Below are positions 34,364-43,120 of a stretch of 46,599 bases of DNA, one piece after another. The notes under the pieces are model-generated. The model was not told the DNA's origin, did not search any database, and worked only from the letters and a program-made list of their open reading frames with translations. The position numbers and the translations under genes are program-made. The first letter of the stretch is position 1. Every line of letters begins with the position of its first letter. This stretch comes from Acidimicrobiia bacterium (GTDB lineage Bacteria; Actinomycetota; Acidimicrobiia; Spongiisociales; UBA5794): the NCBI GenBank assembly GCA_024762335.1, contig JANTHO010000016.1, forward strand, positions 1 through 46,599, written 5' to 3'.

Positions 34364-35797
34364 ATGGCGAAGGTTGTGGTGATCGGGTCCGGTTTCGCAG
34401 GACATACCGCTGCGTTGTATCTGGGAGACGCGATCGGCAAGGCACATGAGGTCACGGTCATCAACAAGTATGACTACTTCGGATACGTTCCCGCTTGGGT
34501 CTGGGTCGGAGTCGGCTCGATGGCACCGGAGAAGACCATCTTCGATCTCGAACCGGTCTATGACAAGATGCACGTCGGGTTCGTGCACGGCGCAGCGACC
34601 GAGGTTCACCCCGACGACAATTTCGTGATGGTGGATCCGGCGGGAGGTGGGGAGCCGATTCGCGTCGACTACGACTTCCTCGTCGTCGCCACGGGCCCTC
34701 GCCTCGACTTCGAGTCGACCCCCGGTCTGGGGCCGCACGGCGGTCACACCTATTCCATCTGCACGCTCGACCACGCGGTGCAGGCCCGCGATGCGTACCA
34801 CGAGGCGATCGGACGCATGGAAGCGGGTGAGCATCAGCGCCTCGTGATCGGTACTGGTCATCCGATGGCGACGTGCCAGGGTGCCGCGTTCGAGTACATC
34901 ACGAACATCCACAAGGACCTGGTGCGCCGGGGGGTCCGCGACAAGGCGGATCTCCTGTGGCTATCGAACGAACCTGCCGTCGGCGACTTCGGCGTGCGCG
35001 GTGTTCACGTGAAGCAGGGCGACCGGATCATGGGCAGCGACGAGTTCCTCCTCGCCCTCTTCGACGATTACGGCATCGATTCGGCTGTGCAGCGGGGTGT
35101 CCAGAGTATTGACGAGAGTGTCATTCACTGGGAGAACTACGAAGGGGAGTACGGGGAGACACCATATGACTTCGCGATGCTCGTGCCCCGTTTTCTCGGC
35201 GTCCAGATGAAGTTCATCGGGGAAGACGGTACGGATATCTCGGAGAAGGTCACGAACCCCGGCGGACTCATCCTCGTCGATGCGCAGTATGGGCTGCCGT
35301 ACGAGAAGCTGAAGGACAATCCGGACGCATGGCCCGGCCGCTACCAGAATCCGACGTATCGGAACCTCTTCGCCGCCGGGATAGCGTTCGCACCACCCGG
35401 CCCGATCTCGGTGCCGCACACGACACCGAACGGTACGAGCATCACAGCGGTTGCGCCGCGCACCGGGATGATCTCCGGCATCATCGGGCGCATCGTCGCG
35501 AAGAACCTGATCGACATGGTTGAGCACGGGCGGATGCCACACGAGGAGCGAATGTCGCACATGGCTGCAGCGTGTATCGCTTCGATGGGAGACTCGCTGT
35601 GGGATGGCTCCGCGGCAACGATCATCATGTACCCGGTCGTCCCGGATCCGAACCGGTATCCGAACGAGTTCGGGCGGGACCTGTTCGTCTCCGAGATGGA
35701 GATGGGTCTCGCTGGGGCGTGGATGAAGCGCATGATTCAGACGACGTTCATGTACAAGCTGAAGGGGAAGCCAGGATGGAAGATCATTCCGGAGTGA
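34364..35797 (+). CDS. Sulfide:quinone oxidoreductase-like flavoprotein
   Basis: 477 aa. FAD site [18 protein letters not shown] at the N-terminus. Three Cys sit where sulfide:quinone oxidoreductases carry their catalytic set: Cys133 (SICTLDHA), Cys171 ([11 protein letters not shown]) and Cys404 (AACIASMG). The C-terminal third has amphipathic helices suitable for monotopic membrane binding. It would oxidise sulfide and feed electrons to quinone, upstream of the bc complex. Other two-dinucleotide-binding-domain flavoproteins (NDH-2) lack the Cys set. ATG 34364 has GGGAGG upstream. Confidence 0.75.
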   Translation: MAKVVVIGSGFAGHTAALYLGDAIGKAHEVTVINKYDYFGYVPAWVWVGVGSMAPEKTIFDLEPVYDKMHVGFVHGAATEVHPDDNFVMVDPAGGGEPIRVDYDFLVVATGPRLDFESTPGLGPHGGHTYSICTLDHAVQARDAYHEAIGRMEAGEHQRLVIGTGHPMATCQGAAFEYITNIHKDLVRRGVRDKADLLWLSNEPAVGDFGVRGVHVKQGDRIMGSDEFLLALFDDYGIDSAVQRGVQSIDESVIHWENYEGEYGETPYDFAMLVPRFLGVQMKFIGEDGTDISEKVTNPGGLILVDAQYGLPYEKLKDNPDAWPGRYQNPTYRNLFAAGIAFAPPGPISVPHTTPNGTSITAVAPRTGMISGIIGRIVAKNLIDMVEHGRMPHEERMSHMAAACIASMGDSLWDGSAATIIMYPVVPDPNRYPNEFGRDLFVSEMEMGLAGAWMKRMIQTTFMYKLKGKPGWKIIPE

Positions 35798-35919
35798 CGG
35801 CAGCGCAGTTCACCGAGCGTGACAAGAAACGCATGGCGAGCAAGCCGCGCCAACTCGTGCGGTTCGTCGCACTCAACTTGAAGATCCTCAAGGCCGTCGA
35901 CCGCTCCAAGCGCTCATAG
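35776..35919 (+). CDS. Small basic protein overlapping the end of the SQR-like gene
   Basis: 47 aa from ATG 35776 (AAGGGG nine bases upstream) or 41 aa from GTG 35794, which overlaps the preceding stop as GTGA. Family not recognised. Residues: a charged first half ([14 protein letters not shown]), then a short amphipathic/hydrophobic helix ([15 protein letters not shown]) and a basic end. Third codon positions are almost all G or C, matching real genes here. Translational coupling suggests a partner or membrane-docking peptide for the flavoprotein. Confidence 0.55.
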   Translation: MEDHSGVTAAQFTERDKKRMASKPRQLVRFVALNLKILKAVDRSKRS

Positions 35920-36010
35920 AGTCCGACGGCCCGGGCGTCGGCGCGCTCAGGATTCGGGGTGCGCCGGGGCAACTACGATTGGGGTGTTCCGCCGACAAGA
36001 AGGAGTCGCG

Positions 36011-36946
36011 ATGAGCAAGGTCACCGTTGTAGGAGCCGGGAAGTACGGCTCGACGACCGTCCAGCGTCTCGCTGAGGCCGACATGGTCGATGAAGTCGTC
36101 ATGGTCGACATCGTCGAAGGTCTGCCGCAGGGTCTCGCCCTCGACATGAACGAGTCCCGTCCCGTCCTCGGGTATCGCACCCTCGTCACGGGCACGAACG
36201 ACTATGCAGACACGGCGGACAGCGATGTTGTCGTCATCACCGCCGGCCTTCCCCGCAAGCCCGGCATGAGCCGCATGGATCTCCTCGAGGTCAACGCGAA
36301 GATCGTCAAGGGCGTGGCTCAAGAGATCGCTAAGTATTCGCCGGATTGCGTGATCATCGTCGTCACGAACCCCCTGGATCAGATGACGACCCTCGTCGCG
36401 GAGGTCACGGGCTTCCCGAAGGAGCGGGTGATGGGCCAGGCCGGGATGCTCGACTCGGCCCGCCTCACGCACTTCATCTCGGAGAAATCCGGTGTCGACG
36501 TGCTGAAGATCAAGGCCGTCACGCTCGGCAGCCACGGGCCAACGATGGTGCCGGTTCCGTCACTGTGTGACGTGGACGGCAAGTCGCTCGACGAGGTGTT
36601 CGATGCCGAGACGATCGAGGAGCTTCTCGACCGGACGCGGGGTGGCGGTGCCGAGATCGTGGCGCTGTTGAAGACCGGATCGGCCTACTACGCGCCGTCC
36701 GCAGCCGCCGCAGCGATGGTCGAGGCGGTTATCAAGGACACGGGTGCGGAGATGCCGGTGTGTGCTTGGATGACCGGCCAGTACGGCATCGACGATGTGT
36801 ACCTGGGTGTTCTCGCCAAGCTGGGTGCCGGCGGCGTGCAGGAAGTCCACGAGGTAGCGCTCACGGACACCGAGGTCGCCGGTCTGCGCGAAGCCGCTGT
36901 GGCCGTCAAAGCCAAGGTCGCCGATCTCGCGGAGATCGACTACTAG
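36011..36946 (+). CDS. mdh: Malate dehydrogenase (LDH-like family)
   Basis: 311 aa. NAD site VTVVGAGKYGSTTVQRLAE. Substrate loop AGLPRKPGMSRMDLL, with Arg residues that select a dicarboxylic acid and mark malate rather than lactate dehydrogenase. Catalytic His is in GSHGPTMVP. It completes the citrate-cycle set in this window. ATG 36011 has AAGGAG, and a TACGAT -10 candidate lies about 45 bases upstream. The upstream in-frame GTG adds nine residues before the Rossmann strand and is rejected. Confidence 0.95.
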   Translation: MSKVTVVGAGKYGSTTVQRLAEADMVDEVVMVDIVEGLPQGLALDMNESRPVLGYRTLVTGTNDYADTADSDVVVITAGLPRKPGMSRMDLLEVNAKIVKGVAQEIAKYSPDCVIIVVTNPLDQMTTLVAEVTGFPKERVMGQAGMLDSARLTHFISEKSGVDVLKIKAVTLGSHGPTMVPVPSLCDVDGKSLDEVFDAETIEELLDRTRGGGAEIVALLKTGSAYYAPSAAAAAMVEAVIKDTGAEMPVCAWMTGQYGIDDVYLGVLAKLGAGGVQEVHEVALTDTEVAGLREAAVAVKAKVADLAEIDY

Positions 36947-36948
36947 AA

Positions 36949-36983
36949 GAGCCAAGAGGCAAGAAGCAAGAGCCAAGAGCCAA
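36949..36983. repeat. Heptanucleotide array GAGCCAA, five units (locus C)
   Basis: GAGCCAA, GAGGCAA, GAAGCAA, GAGCCAA, GAGCCAA, starting two bases after the mdh stop, then a degenerate unit leading into the hairpin at 36992-37020. On the far side of the hairpin two GTTCTGG units (37025-37038) look like a degenerate inverted version of the same family. No TTTCTAC array is present here. Confidence 0.85.
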
Positions 36984-36991
36984 GACAAGAT

Positions 36992-37020
36992 GTGGGGCCC
37001 GGACTTCGTCCGGGCCCCAC
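36992..37020. terminator. Bidirectional terminator between mdh and the convergent membrane-protein gene
   Basis: A 13-bp perfect stem (36992-37004 with 37008-37020) with a TTC loop, located between two convergent genes ending at 36946 and 37046. Confidence 0.85.
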
Positions 37021-37045
37021 GCTCGTTCTGGGTTCTGGGGACGGG

Positions 37046-37981
37046 TCAGTCGTTTGAGGCCGAGTATGCGGCTTCCGCTGCGGCACGTTCGCGTTCGTAC
37101 TGTTCGTAGGCTTCGCGAATCTCCTGAGCGCTCTTCTCTGCAGCCGCTCGCTGTTCCCGCGCCCGGTTCCGGGCGATGATCACGTCGCGGCGGGTCGCCC
37201 AGAGAGCTACCGCCCCGACAAACAGGATCAGGATGCCGGTCAGGGCAAGGAACCACCCGTATCCGACCTGGACGTCCTTGTACTGGGCTGCGACGCCGAT
37301 CGCCTCGATCTGGGCCTCTTGCAGGGAAGTCCTGAGAGACGCACCGGAGAGGGAGATGACCGCTCCACCGCCCACGGAGAGGTAGATGAGGAGGCGGTTC
37401 GCTGCCAGACCGTGCGGTGCGGTCGCAACCGCAAACAACCCGAGAAGGCCGACGCCGATGAACGCTGCCACCCCGGGGTTGAGGTTCACCGTCCGGTCGC
37501 CGAGTGTCACGAGCACGACCGCGAATACGAGGATGAGGACACCGAGGTTGATCAACATGCGAATGGCGAACCGATCCAGGGACGGCACGCGGGGGAGTAC
37601 GACGCTCTTGAACGTGCGGTAGATCATCATCCACAGGGCCAGGCTCAAGACTGCGGAGACAACGAAGCTGAATGTGACCGAGACGGTGTCCGGTCCGAAG
37701 ACAAATCCGAGGACGGTGGCCACGACGGTCGTCACTCCGACGACGGTCGCCGAATAGGAAAGTTCCACGGCGCGCTTGGGGACGACTGCCAGGGCGAGGA
37801 TGAGGAGTGCTGCGCCGACGGCGAAGTAGGTCCACCCTTGATCCATCTCGTAGCCACGCAGGGACCAGGGCTCGACGAGGAACCCGTAGGCGGGGTTCGT
37901 TCTCGCATACTCCCAGACGAGCGATGCCATCACGATCACCGGCCCGAGCGTGACCGCGATCTTGCTCCAGTTGTGTTTCAC
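37046..37981 (-). CDS. Polytopic membrane protein with C-terminal coiled coil
   Basis: 311 aa, family not recognised. About eight hydrophobic helices span residues 8-260. The C-terminal 45 residues are charged and Ala/Glu/Arg-rich (REQRAAAEKSAQEIREAYEQY), predicting a cytoplasmic coiled coil. The soluble loop near 215-235 contains SLRTSLQEAQIEAIG. Start GTG 37981 has AAGGAGAG six bases upstream. It is divergent from hupB and convergent with mdh. Confidence 0.8.
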   Translation of the reverse strand: MKHNWSKIAVTLGPVIVMASLVWEYARTNPAYGFLVEPWSLRGYEMDQGWTYFAVGAALLILALAVVPKRAVELSYSATVVGVTTVVATVLGFVFGPDTVSVTFSFVVSAVLSLALWMMIYRTFKSVVLPRVPSLDRFAIRMLINLGVLILVFAVVLVTLGDRTVNLNPGVAAFIGVGLLGLFAVATAPHGLAANRLLIYLSVGGGAVISLSGASLRTSLQEAQIEAIGVAAQYKDVQVGYGWFLALTGILILFVGAVALWATRRDVIIARNRAREQRAAAEKSAQEIREAYEQYERERAAAEAAYSASND

Positions 37982-38051
37982 GATGCTCTCCTTGTCGCCG
38001 ACACTCTACCCTGCATCGCGTTCCCTCGGAGTCCTTGCCCTGTAAGAGTTC

Positions 38052-38080
38052 TTGCCCACGCACGGGGGCACCGTTAGGGT
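38052..38080 (+). promoter_or_regulatory. hupB promoter
   Basis: TTGCCC (38052-38057), a 17-base spacer, TAGGGT (38075-38080), about 50 bases before the start. The -35 hexamer equals that proposed for trpS. Confidence 0.6.
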
Positions 38081-38129
38081 TACACCGCTGTGATTTACGT
38101 CAGCACCAACGACCACCAAGGAGGTCTCT

Positions 38130-38408
38130 GTGAACAAGGGTGAGCTCATCGAAGCTGTTGCTCGCAATACCGGCGAGTCGAAGGCGACCGCCGCCAAGGT
38201 CATCGACGAAACGCTCGACGTCATCGTGTCCGGCGTCGTGACCCAGGGCAAGGTACAGATCACCGGATTTGGGACGTTCGAAGCGCGCGACCGCAAGGCC
38301 CGCACCGCCCGCAACCCCCAGACCGGCGAAGAAGTCAAGGTCGCGGCGACCCGCGTCCCGGCATTCAAGGCGGGCAAGGCGTTCAAGGATCAGGTCAAGC
38401 CCGGCTGA
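38130..38408 (+). CDS. hupB: HU-family DNA-binding protein
   Basis: 92 aa, standard short HU without the Lys-rich tail of mycobacterial HupB. MNKGELIEAVARNTGESKATA, GFGTFEARDRKARTARNP (arm that inserts in the minor groove) and VPAFKAGKAFKD are all present. It is an abundant nucleoid architectural protein. GTG 38130 has AAGGAGG seven bases upstream. Confidence 0.97.
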   Translation: MNKGELIEAVARNTGESKATAAKVIDETLDVIVSGVVTQGKVQITGFGTFEARDRKARTARNPQTGEEVKVAATRVPAFKAGKAFKDQVKPG

Positions 38409-38413
38409 TCCAA

Positions 38414-38427
38414 GAACCAAAGCCAAT
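38414..38427. repeat. Degenerate GAACCAA heptamers (locus D, left side)
   Basis: One exact GAACCAA and one diverged unit (AGCCAAT), five bases after the hupB stop and before the hairpin at 38430-38465. It is the shortest array of this family and is recognised mainly by its position. Confidence 0.55.
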
Positions 38428-38429
38428 CA

Positions 38430-38465
38430 ATGAGCGAGGGGCCCCGGATGGGGCCCCTCTCTCAT
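38430..38465. terminator. hupB terminator hairpin
   Basis: A 10-bp perfect inner stem (38436-38445 with 38450-38459, 4-nt loop), extended by 5 bp (38430-38434 with 38461-38465) after a one-base mismatch. Convergent genes end at 38408 and 38548. Confidence 0.8.
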
Positions 38466-38468
38466 TGT

Positions 38469-38544
38469 GTAGAAAGTAGAAAGTAGAAAGTCCGAGACGA
38501 ACGGTCTGTCGGTGTCTTTCTACTCTCTTCTTTCTACTTTCTAC
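38469..38544. repeat. Inverted heptamer arrays (GTAGAAA)3 and (TTTCTAC)4 (locus D, right side)
   Basis: Three exact GTAGAAA units (38469-38489), 27 intervening bases with a weak AGAC/GTCT hairpin, then TTTCTAC, TCTCTTC, TTTCTAC, TTTCTAC (38517-38544). The two arrays are reverse complements and can pair into a long stem. The last unit ends three bases before the stop of the minus-strand SCP2 gene. Confidence 0.88.
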
Positions 38545-38547
38545 TGT

Positions 38548-38931
38548 TCAGAACTCGAGGTCGAGTGTGCTCGACACACGGGCGAACTCGTTGATGAGTC
38601 CCTGGTACATCATGACCTTCGCCATGTTGCCGCCCACTTTGATCTTTCCCGTCATGAACGCCATCTGGACGTTGAGTTCGCCCTTCGCAATTGCAGCGGC
38701 GGTCTCATAGTCGCTGCCGACCGTTGCATCGGCATCGTCCAGCGTTCCGAGGGCCATGGTGGCGACACCATCTCCGACCGACAGGTAGTAGTCGACGGGC
38801 CCGGCGGGTCCGTCCGAGACGTTGAACTGGAGGCCCAGGTCGACATTCGCCATGGCGTCCTTGAAGCCCGCATCGGCATTCAGGGCTTCCGTGCCTTTCG
38901 CCATGTGATCTTCGCTGAGAAATGTGGCCAC
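38548..38931 (-). CDS. SCP2 sterol-carrier domain protein
   Basis: 127 aa, a single SCP2-like lipid-binding domain. DYYLSVGDGVATMALG and the characteristic AAIAKGELNVQMAFMTGKIKVGGNMAKVM are visible. Actinobacterial members are assumed to bind acyl-CoA or other lipids; the ligand is unknown. The start is GTG 38931 with AAAGGA upstream. Its single-gene unit lies between hupB and the sdh operon terminator. Confidence 0.85.
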   Translation of the reverse strand: MATFLSEDHMAKGTEALNADAGFKDAMANVDLGLQFNVSDGPAGPVDYYLSVGDGVATMALGTLDDADATVGSDYETAAAIAKGELNVQMAFMTGKIKVGGNMAKVMMYQGLINEFARVSSTLDLEF

Positions 38932-39000
38932 GGTGTGGTCCTTTCGTGAGAGAGCACTGCCATGATAGCGGGAGATTTTGAGCGAACGTTCAAGATCGCT

Positions 39001-39029
39001 GCTGCGCGGGCATCACCTGCCCGCGCAGC
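39001..39029 (-). terminator. sdhCAB operon terminator
   Basis: A 12-bp perfect stem (39001-39012 with 39018-39029), 5-nt loop, 21 bases beyond the sdhB stop. No T-run follows. The SCP2 start lies about 70 bases further on. Confidence 0.75.
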
Positions 39030-39049
39030 CATCCCACTCCGGCGGACTG

Positions 39050-39814
39050 CTAGACCTGCTGACCCTGCTTGCGGAAGTTCTTCCACTGCGCTGCGACGTA
39101 GTCCCGGTTCATCCATGCGATGACATCAATCGAGATGCTCTTCGGACAGGCCGTTTCGCACTCGCCGTAGTTGCGGCATGAGCCGAAGTAGTCCTCCATC
39201 GTCTCGACCATCGCCACGGTGCGCAGATACCGCTCGGGCTGGCCCTGGGGCAACAGACCGAGGTGGGCGATCTTCGCAGCCGTGAACAGGTTCGCTGCGC
39301 CGTTGGGACAGGCAGCGACACACGCCGCGCATCCGATGCACGCTGCGGCGTCCATCGAAGCCTCGGCAGCCGGTCTCGGTATGAGCGTCTCGTTCGCGTC
39401 CTGAGCTGCGCCGACGTTCACGGAGATGTAGCCACCCGCCTGGATGATCTTGTCGAACGGGCTTCGATCAACGACGAGGTCGCGCACGACCCTGAACGCT
39501 TCGGCCCGCCAGGGTTCGATGACGATCGTGTCACCGTCCTTGAACTTCCGCATGTGGAGTTGGCACGTGGCGGTCCCCCTCTGCGGTCCATGTGGATGGC
39601 CGTCGATCATGACGCCGCAGGTTCCGCAGATACCCTCCCGGCAGTCGCTGTCGAAAGCGATCGGCTCCTCGCCGCTGTCGTTGAGTCGCTCGTTGACCAT
39701 GTCGAGCATCTCGAAGAACGAGGCGTCCTCGCTCACTCCCTTGGCTTCGTACGTCGCGAATCCGCCCTCGGATGCCGAGTCGGGTTGTCTCCAGACGCGC
39801 AGGGTGACATCCAT
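39050..39814 (-). CDS. sdhB: Succinate dehydrogenase iron-sulfur subunit
   Basis: 254 aa. [2Fe-2S] ligands in CREGICGTCG plus a downstream Cys, [4Fe-4S] in CIGCAACVAACP, [3Fe-4S] in CRNYGECETACP. It relays electrons from SdhA flavin to SdhC hemes and quinone. ATG 39814 overlaps the sdhA stop by one base (TAATG), with GAGGAG nine bases upstream. Confidence 0.95.
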   Translation of the reverse strand: MDVTLRVWRQPDSASEGGFATYEAKGVSEDASFFEMLDMVNERLNDSGEEPIAFDSDCREGICGTCGVMIDGHPHGPQRGTATCQLHMRKFKDGDTIVIEPWRAEAFRVVRDLVVDRSPFDKIIQAGGYISVNVGAAQDANETLIPRPAAEASMDAAACIGCAACVAACPNGAANLFTAAKIAHLGLLPQGQPERYLRTVAMVETMEDYFGSCRNYGECETACPKSISIDVIAWMNRDYVAAQWKNFRKQGQQV

Positions 39815-41751
39815 TATTTGTAGCTCCTCTGTGAAAGGGGCACGTACTCGAACTCGAGCGGTTCCTTGTGACGGATCGGTGGCGAGTCCTCGCCCGTCCA
39901 CTCCCACGCCGAGACGAATGCGAAGTTCTCGTCGTCGCGTTTCGCCTCGCCTTCATCGGTGACGTGCTCAACTCGGAAGTGGCCGCCGCATGACTCTTCC
40001 CGGTCGAGGGCGTCACGGACCATGAGTTCGCCGAGCTCGAGGAAGTCGGCGACACGTCCGGCTCGTTCGAGCGACTGGTTCAGAGACTCGGCGGTCCCGA
40101 GGACGCGCAGATCGCTCCAGAAGTCGCGCTTGATTTCGGCGATCTGCTCGAGCGCCTTCTCCAGACCCTCACGACTCCGCGACATTCCGCACTCGTCGAT
40201 CATGACTTTGCCGAGCTTCCTGTGGAAGTAATCGACGGTGTGTGTCCCGTTGATGGACAGGAACTTGTCGATCCGGTCCTTCAATTCCTGCTCCGCTTCC
40301 ACGAACTCCGGGTCATCGGTCGGGACCGGCGGAACGTTCAGCCAGTTCGCCAGATAGCTCGAGATCGTCGCCGGCAGGACGAAGTATCCGTCGGCCAGTC
40401 CCTGCATGAGTGCAGAGGCGCCGAGTCGGTTCGCTCCGTGATCCGAGAAGTTCGCCTCGCCGGCTGCGAAGAGTCCGGGAATCGTCGTTTCGAGGTTGTA
40501 GTCGACCCACAGGCCGCCCATCGTGTAGTGGGGGGCCGGGTAGATTCGCATTGGAACCTCGTACGGGTTCTCGTCGGTGATCCGCTCGTACATCTCGAAC
40601 AGGTTGCCGTACCGGTCCTCGATCGTCTTGCGTCCCAGCCGGCCGATCGCATCTGCGAAGTCGAGATAGACCCCGTTCTTGAGCGGGCCGACACCGTGGC
40701 CACTCTGGACCATGCGCATCGCCGCCCGTGAAGCGACGTCGCGCGGCACGAGGTTCCCGAACGCCGGGTACATCCTCTCCAAGTAGTAGTCCCGTCCTTC
40801 CTCCGGAATGTCATTCGGTGGCCGATCGTCTCCGGCCTCCTTCGGAACCCAGATGCGGCCGTCGTTGCGCAACGACTCCGACATGAGAACGAGCTTCGAC
40901 TGGAATTCATCACCCACCGGGATACAGGTCGGGTGGATCTGTGTGAACGACGGACTGGCGAAGAGGGCGCCCTTCCTGTAGGCCCTCCAGATCGCCGTGC
41001 CGTTGCAGTTCATGGCGTTCGTCGACAGGAAGTAGACATTCGAGTAGCCGCCGGTTGCAAGAACGACGGCGTGGGCCGAGTGGCTCCCGATCTCGCCCGT
41101 TATGAGATCGCGGGTCACGATCCCGACGGCCCGTCCGTCTTTGACGACGACGTCGAGCATTTCTGTGCGGGTGAAGAGCTCGACAGTTCCCGCGGCTACT
41201 TGGCGGGCGAGCGCCTGATAGGCGGTCAACAGCAACTGCTGGCCGGTCTGACCTCTTGCGTAGAACGTTCTCGACACCTGTGCCCCGCCGAACGATCGGT
41301 TGTCGAGCAGACCGCCGTACTCGCGGGCGTACGGCGCACCCTGTGCGACCGTCTGATCGATGATCTCGTTCGAGACCTGCGCCAGGCGGTAGACGTTCGC
41401 CTCGCGTGACCGATAATCGCCACCCTTCACCGTGTCGTAGAACAGGCGGAAGATGCTGTCGTTGTCGTTCGGGTAGTTCTTCGCAGCGTTGATGCCGCCC
41501 TGGGCACCGATCGAGTGCGCTCGTCGCGACGAGTCGTTGTATGTGAAGGCCTTGACGTTGTACCCCTGCTCACCGAGGGTCGCAGCTGCGCCCGCACCGG
41601 CCAGACCGGTGCCGACGACGATGATGTCGTACTTGCGGCGGTTGGACGGGTTGACGAGCTTCGTGTCGAAGCGGTACTTGTCCCACTTCTCCTGGATCGG
41701 GCCGTCCGGGATCTTGGCGTCGAGAACCCTGGCGTTGTGTTCTGTAGTCAC
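39814..41751 (-). CDS. sdhA: Succinate dehydrogenase flavoprotein subunit
   Basis: 645 aa. FAD site [39 protein letters not shown] holds the flavin-linking His region. Substrate residues lie in [10 protein letters not shown] and in [15 protein letters not shown]. The capping domain and C-terminus are of normal length for the B-type (menaquinone-linked) enzymes. The start is GTG 41751 with AAAGG eight bases upstream. Operon order is sdhC-sdhA-sdhB. Confidence 0.96.
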   Translation of the reverse strand: MTTEHNARVLDAKIPDGPIQEKWDKYRFDTKLVNPSNRRKYDIIVVGTGLAGAGAAATLGEQGYNVKAFTYNDSSRRAHSIGAQGGINAAKNYPNDNDSIFRLFYDTVKGGDYRSREANVYRLAQVSNEIIDQTVAQGAPYAREYGGLLDNRSFGGAQVSRTFYARGQTGQQLLLTAYQALARQVAAGTVELFTRTEMLDVVVKDGRAVGIVTRDLITGEIGSHSAHAVVLATGGYSNVYFLSTNAMNCNGTAIWRAYRKGALFASPSFTQIHPTCIPVGDEFQSKLVLMSESLRNDGRIWVPKEAGDDRPPNDIPEEGRDYYLERMYPAFGNLVPRDVASRAAMRMVQSGHGVGPLKNGVYLDFADAIGRLGRKTIEDRYGNLFEMYERITDENPYEVPMRIYPAPHYTMGGLWVDYNLETTIPGLFAAGEANFSDHGANRLGASALMQGLADGYFVLPATISSYLANWLNVPPVPTDDPEFVEAEQELKDRIDKFLSINGTHTVDYFHRKLGKVMIDECGMSRSREGLEKALEQIAEIKRDFWSDLRVLGTAESLNQSLERAGRVADFLELGELMVRDALDREESCGGHFRVEHVTDEGEAKRDDENFAFVSAWEWTGEDSPPIRHKEPLEFEYVPLSQRSYK

Positions 41752-41764
41752 GTTCGTGCCTTTC

Positions 41765-42505
41765 TCAGCCGGAGACCTGGAGGAGACCGAATTGCACCGC
41801 GATCGGAATCGACGAGTTGCCTATCAGGAGCGCGAGTGCAAAGACGACGGCCATCCACCGCCGCCACTCGTCGTAGCGGGGGTTGGACATCCCGAGACTC
41901 TGGAAGACGCTCCACGCCCCGTGGTAGACATGAAACGCCAGGGCGATCTGTGCGACCACGTAGATGAGAGCGACCCACCAGACCTGGAAGCTCGTGATGA
42001 CGTTGTGGTAGACCGCGCCCTCGACGAAATCGGGGTTGGTCATCCCGAGTGTGAGGTCGGCGATGTGGTACACGAGGAACAGGAAGATGATGACCCCGCC
42101 CCACAGCATCGTGCGGTTCGCATAGTTGGCGGCGAGGTACTGGCGCTTGGCTGTGTAGCGGATGGTCCCGCGAGCCCTCCGGTTCCGCAGTGCCAGGACG
42201 ATCGCCGACCACATGTGGATGATGAACATCGCCAACAGTCCGAACCGGAACATCCAGAGGACGCCCGTCTCCGGGACGATTGGATAGAGCAGAGTTCGGA
42301 GAGCCTCCGCGTAGTGGTCGAGGTCTTCGGCCCCGAGGTAGATCTTGAGATTCCCGATCATGTGGACCAGGACGTAGGCCAAGAGGCCGATCCCTGTGAG
42401 TGCCATCATCCACTTCATTCCGATGTCGGATGTGAAGAATGACCCAAGCCACGATCTCCACCCGGATCGCCGGTTGACGTCGAGGCGGCGTGTTGTTGTC
42501 GTCAC
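41765..42505 (-). CDS. sdhC: Succinate dehydrogenase cytochrome b subunit (single-subunit anchor)
   Basis: 246 aa with five predicted helices. His residues positioned as heme ligands appear in several helices ([31 protein letters not shown]), as in diheme B-type anchors of Bacillus and Wolinella. This subunit exchanges electrons with (mena)quinone. The start is GTG 42505 with GGAGG eight bases upstream. A longer ATG start (42589) would lie in the promoter. Confidence 0.92.
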   Translation of the reverse strand: MTTTTRRLDVNRRSGWRSWLGSFFTSDIGMKWMMALTGIGLLAYVLVHMIGNLKIYLGAEDLDHYAEALRTLLYPIVPETGVLWMFRFGLLAMFIIHMWSAIVLALRNRRARGTIRYTAKRQYLAANYANRTMLWGGVIIFLFLVYHIADLTLGMTNPDFVEGAVYHNVITSFQVWWVALIYVVAQIALAFHVYHGAWSVFQSLGMSNPRYDEWRRWMAVVFALALLIGNSSIPIAVQFGLLQVSG

Positions 42506-42535
42506 GGTATGTTCCTCCGATAGTTCGACGGAGCC

Positions 42536-42564
42536 ATTATCGCGGGGTTGACGGGGGATGTCGA
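42536..42564 (-). promoter_or_regulatory. sdhCAB promoter
   Basis: Minus strand: TCGACA (42564-42559), a 17-base spacer, GATAAT (42541-42536), about 30 bases before the sdhC start. The same -35 hexamer occurs at the phosphorylase promoter. Confidence 0.6.
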
Positions 42565-42610
42565 AACGGCCGCGATCTTTGTGTCGCAAGGCGCGCGTCG
42601 AGACTCGAGG

Positions 42611-42639
42611 TTGACAAGCGCGCGCGGGGTTGGGAGAAT
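42611..42639 (+). promoter_or_regulatory. whiB promoter
   Basis: A perfect TTGACA (42611-42616) followed after 17 bases by GAGAAT (42634-42639), 34 bases before the whiB start, divergent from the sdhC promoter. Confidence 0.5.
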
Positions 42640-42673
42640 CCCACTGTTGTAATTACACGCGACGGGAGTCCCC

Positions 42674-42979
42674 ATGTTCGGCGAGTTCATCGAAGCCCTG
42701 AAAGCCACCGGCTTCGACATGTCGTGGCAGGACTTCGCGAACTGTCGCGGAGCCGACCCGGACCTCTTCTTCCCGGAACGGGGAGCGTCGACCCGCACGG
42801 CGAAAGGCATCTGCCGTGAGTGCACCGTGCGCGATGAGTGTCTCGAATTCGCGATCGTCTCGAGCGAGAAGTTCGGAATCTGGGGCGCCATGTCGGAACG
42901 CGAACGACGGAAGATCCGCAAGGAACGCAAAGCGCAGGAGGAGCGCCGGATCGCCGTCGCACGCCGCAAGGCGGTATGA
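42674..42979 (+). CDS. WhiB-family iron-sulfur transcription factor
   Basis: 101 aa. The four cluster Cys are in NCRG and CRECTVRDEC. They are followed by GIWGAMSERERR, a variant of the G-[IV]-W-G-G turn, and a Lys/Arg-rich C-terminus for DNA binding. Members bind [4Fe-4S] and act with the primary sigma factor. The family is essentially confined to actinobacteria, which anchors the taxonomy. Its divergent position to sdhCAB might indicate redox control of that operon (inference). GGGAG precedes ATG 42674. Confidence 0.95.
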   Translation: MFGEFIEALKATGFDMSWQDFANCRGADPDLFFPERGASTRTAKGICRECTVRDECLEFAIVSSEKFGIWGAMSERERRKIRKERKAQEERRIAVARRKAV

Positions 42980-43120
42980 CCATGTCCGGGTGCCGGCACC
43001 TCTCTACGCGGGCGGCCTGATCAGGGATCTGCACCCCGCTCCCAAACCGATACTTCTTCGAGGTCTCCGACGGCGTAGAATCGGTGTGAGACAGACGATC
43101 GAGCGACGGAGGGAGCCGGA

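Noticed and set aside
32990-34912. 640-aa minus-strand frame across icd and the SQR-like gene
   Set aside because: It runs through two recognisable genes, a terminator and heptamer arrays, and shows no family motif.
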